From contig JAJYZL010000028.1 of assembly GCA_021799965.1 (NCBI GenBank), positions 1 through 7,059 of the forward strand: a stretch of 7,059 bases of DNA, read 5' to 3'. The translations under genes and the position numbers were made by a program. This document shows, piece by piece, positions 5,102 through 7,059 of the stretch. How positions within the stretch are numbered: position 1 is the first letter of the stretch; each line of letters opens with the position of its first letter. The notes below the pieces were generated by a model. That model searched no databases and had not been told where the DNA came from. It saw only the letters and a list, made by a program, of their open reading frames with translations. The stretch comes from a bacterium. Lineage in GTDB: Bacteria > Patescibacteriota > Minisyncoccia > UBA6257 > 02-FULL-45-10c.

Positions 5102-5978
5102 TAAGCAGCGGACTAGCCATGAAGATGGAAGAATATGTACCAATGATTGTTCCCACCAAGATCAAAAGAACGAAATAGCTAAGAGTTGAAGCGCCAAACA
5201 AATACATAGCCACGAGCACTATAAATAAAGTAAATGAAGTATTTATGGATCTGGCAAAAGTCTGATTGATGCTGATATTTATTATGTCGCCAAGGCTCTT
5301 TCCTTTTTGAATGATAAGATTTTCTCTAATTCTGTCAAAAACGACGATTGTGTCGTGAACCGAAAAGCCCATTATCACCAAAATAGCCACGATGAAATTA
5401 CTGTCTATTTCCAATCCCTTCAAATGTCCAAACCAGGCATACAAGCCGGCAGGAATAACGGCGTCGTGAAAAAGACAAACCAATGTCGCGACTCCATATT
5501 TCCAGGAGCTGACCGGATAAGAAACTTTTCTGAAAGCAAAAGCGATATACAAAGAAATTCCAAAAAGCACCAAAACAAAAGCCCAGATGGCTTTACCGCG
5601 CAATTCAGATCCGATTGTCGGACCAATGCTCTGAAAACCAAGCTCCTCAACAGGACCGCGGGTTGTAAAATCCTGATTCATCTTCGCAAGATATTCCTGA
5701 TGCTGACTTTCGGAAAGTTCATTTGTCCTGATCATTATTACGTCATTTTCTGATCCGGTAGTAACTACTGCGTTGTCTATTTTTAAATTATTCTGCAAAT
5801 AACTTTGCAATTCCTGCGTGGAAACAGTACCGCCGGTGAATTTGATCTGCCACAGCGCACCTCCGGAAAAATCTATCCCCTCTTTAAATCCAAAAGTAAA
5901 AATGCTTACGATTGCCAAAACGAACATTAACAAAGAAAAACCGATAAATATTTTTTTGTATTTTATTAAGTCAAACAT
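5082..5978 (-). CDS. secF: protein translocase subunit SecF
   Basis: SecF forms the SecDF complex in the cytoplasmic membrane, which uses the proton-motive force to pull exported proteins through SecYEG. The 298 residues fit the family. TM1 lies at about 11-29, followed by the GIDFSGG signature (34-40) and an extracytoplasmic domain to about 128. TM2-TM6 fall at about 130-148, 161-182, 193-216, 246-262 and 266-286. The core motif GFSVHDTIVVFDRIREN (204-220) is clear. Asp209 and Arg243 (in FARSINTS) align with the acidic and basic residues linked to proton transport in Thermus SecDF, so the pump should work. His208 replaces the Asn common before that Asp. The gene follows secD by 25 bases in the standard order. 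The ATG at 5978 has no Shine-Dalgarno. No yajC is in view. Confidence 0.97.
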   Translation of the reverse strand: MFDLIKYKKIFIGFSLLMFVLAIVSIFTFGFKEGIDFSGGALWQIKFTGGTVSTQELQSYLQNNLKIDNAVVTTGSENDVIMIRTNELSESQHQEYLAKMNQDFTTRGPVEELGFQSIGPTIGSELRGKAIWAFVLVLFGISLYIAFAFRKVSYPVSSWKYGVATLVCLFHDAVIPAGLYAWFGHLKGLEIDSNFIVAILVIMGFSVHDTIVVFDRIRENLIIQKGKSLGDIINISINQTFARSINTSFTLFIVLVAMYLFGASTLSYFVLLILVGTIIGTYSSIFMASPLLTYLQNK

Positions 5979-6003
5979 AGTAGTGTTTTTATTTAGTATT
6001 TGT

Positions 6004-7059
6004 CTATTTTTCTTTAGTTATTTGTTTCGACGCATTATTTCTGACATAGAAGATCTTCAGCAAATTTTCAGTAACGGTAATGGCGGTAAACATGCTTACA
6101 ACCACACCAATAAGCAAAGTCAAAGCAAATCCTTGGACAAAACTGGAAGTGAACATATAAAGAATGAATGCTGTTAATATGGTGGTCAGGTTTGAATCCC
6201 TGATTGAAGTCCAGGCTCTTCTAAATCCTTCATCAATAGCGCTCATTTTCTGCAGGCCCTTCTTCATTTCTTCTTTTGTTCTTTCAAAGATCAAAACGTT
6301 GGCATCTACGGCCATACCGATAGACAGAATGAAACCGGCGATACCGGCCAAAGACATAGTAACCGAGAAAAGTTTAAATACAGCCAGCGAAAGCGCTATG
6401 TATATTGCCAATGCAATTACCGCAAAGAATCCCAAAGCGTGATAATAAAGAACCATAAAAAGCATCACCGCCAGCGTGCCCAAAAGGCCGGCCCAAATTG
6501 TTCTTTGTAAAGAATCCTGTCCAAGCGAAGCGCTAACCGTCTGCTGGTCTACTAATTTAATAGGAGCCGGCAAGGCGCCCGCGTTGAATCTTTCAACCAA
6601 CTGCTGAGCCTCTTTCAAATCATTGATGCCGGTTATTTCGGCTTTTCCTCCGGAAATAGGTTCGTTTACATTTGGAGCGCTGATAAGATTATTGTCTAGG
6701 AATATAGCCAGCGGCTTACCGACATTTCTGGTAGTCAAATCTTCAAACATTTTTGCGCCTTGGTCGTTAAAGCTGATATTTACTATCGGCAAACCGACCT
6801 GACTGAATGAAAGCTGAGCGCCTTGCACATATCTGCCATTCAAACTGCTAAAAACAAATTGCTGTGTAGTGGTGCCAACGCCTTGCTTAACTTCGGCAAA
6901 TTGTAAAAACGGCGTTTCACCGATCTGCTGGATTGCCTGGTTCACATCCTTGATTCCGGCCAATTCAACATTCAAGCGATAGCTGTCGCCTGATACAGAA
7001 GAAGTAACTCTTGGCTCGGAAACACCGAAAAGATTAACCCTCTTTTCAATGACATCCCT
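6004..7059 (-). CDS. secD: protein translocase subunit SecD (5' end beyond the window)
   Basis: SecD is the partner of SecF in the proton-driven SecDF complex. The window holds 351 residues of the C-terminal part. The frame is open to the right edge, and the first visible residues, RDVIEKRVNLFGVSEPRV, are typical SecD sequence, so the TTG at 6973-6975 is internal and not the start. Counting from the edge, the P1 extracytoplasmic domain continues to about residue 180, including FNDQGAKMFEDLT and a LAIFLDNNLISAPNV stretch near 117-131. Five membrane segments follow, at about 185-206, 208-228, 232-256, 289-307 and 309-335. GMAVDANVLIFER (248-260) holds Asp252, which matches the essential proton-path Asp of Thermus SecDF. 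TM1 and the true start are missing from view. The tail (ASKQITKEK) is short and polar. It is 25 bases from secF and surely co-transcribed. Confidence 0.97.
   Translation of the reverse strand, partial: RDVIEKRVNLFGVSEPRVTSSVSGDSYRLNVELAGIKDVNQAIQQIGETPFLQFAEVKQGVGTTTQQFVFSSLNGRYVQGAQLSFSQVGLPIVNISFNDQGAKMFEDLTTRNVGKPLAIFLDNNLISAPNVNEPISGGKAEITGINDLKEAQQLVERFNAGALPAPIKLVDQQTVSASLGQDSLQRTIWAGLLGTLAVMLFMVLYYHALGFFAVIALAIYIALSLAVFKLFSVTMSLAGIAGFILSIGMAVDANVLIFERTKEEMKKGLQKMSAIDEGFRRAWTSIRDSNLTTILTAFILYMFTSSFVQGFALTLLIGVVVSMFTAITVTENLLKIFYVRNNASKQITKEK

Noticed and set aside
6004..6975. A shorter secD starting at TTG 6973-6975
   Set aside because: The frame stays open to the window edge and the 28 upstream residues read as typical SecD sequence, so the gene simply starts outside the window.
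1..7059. Alternative genetic code (UGA read as Gly or Trp), as in some CPR groups
   Set aside because: The main reading frames contain no internal TGA and end in TAG or TAA, which fits the standard bacterial code and not recoding.

Overview
The window looks like a chromosomal stretch from an uncultured bacterium of the Candidate Phyla Radiation (Patescibacteria), most likely a Parcubacteria-type lineage. This is inferred from gene content and protein style, not from a marker tree. The clues are an EF-P that carries a QQRKP-type loop instead of the PGKG loop, a sigma-region-4/HARE-HTH fusion protein, a two-gene version of the membrane/VirD4-like ATPase module common in these genomes, AT-rich compact genes, and almost no Shine-Dalgarno sequences. 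The stop codons I can assign to the six main genes are TAG or TAA, and their reading frames have no internal TGA, so the code looks standard.

Layout. At the left edge, positions 1-143 on the minus strand hold the 5' part of an unrecognised small gene with a strong ribosome binding site. Upstream of it lies a seven-codon mini-ORF that has its own strong ribosome binding site. A 135-base divergent spacer separates this from efp (279-851, plus strand). Efp converges on a long minus-strand block. The 251-base gap between the convergent 3' ends (852-1102) contains no gene, but is filled by a nested palindromic element with 14-bp perfect terminal inverted repeats.

The minus-strand block reads, in transcription order: secD (5' end beyond the right edge), secF, a sigma-4/HARE-HTH regulator, a membrane-anchored protein and a VirD4/TraG-like ATPase. 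The spacers are 25, 47, 71 and 15 bases. A hairpin over the secF stop codon and a perfect TATAAT in the next spacer suggest that the regulator has its own promoter.

Function. SecD and SecF use the proton-motive force to help SecYEG export proteins. EF-P relieves ribosome stalling at polyproline. The membrane protein and ATPase together resemble two halves of a polypeptide that I recall as fused in other bacteria. They probably form a membrane-attached, hexameric DNA- or protein-moving motor, but the substrate cannot be read from the sequence. The most unusual items are the palindromic element at 859-1092, the loop substitution in EF-P, the Gly-to-Ala Walker A variant in the ATPase, and the sigma-4 domain fused to HARE-HTH without sigma region 2. 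I see no complete new defence or mobile system.
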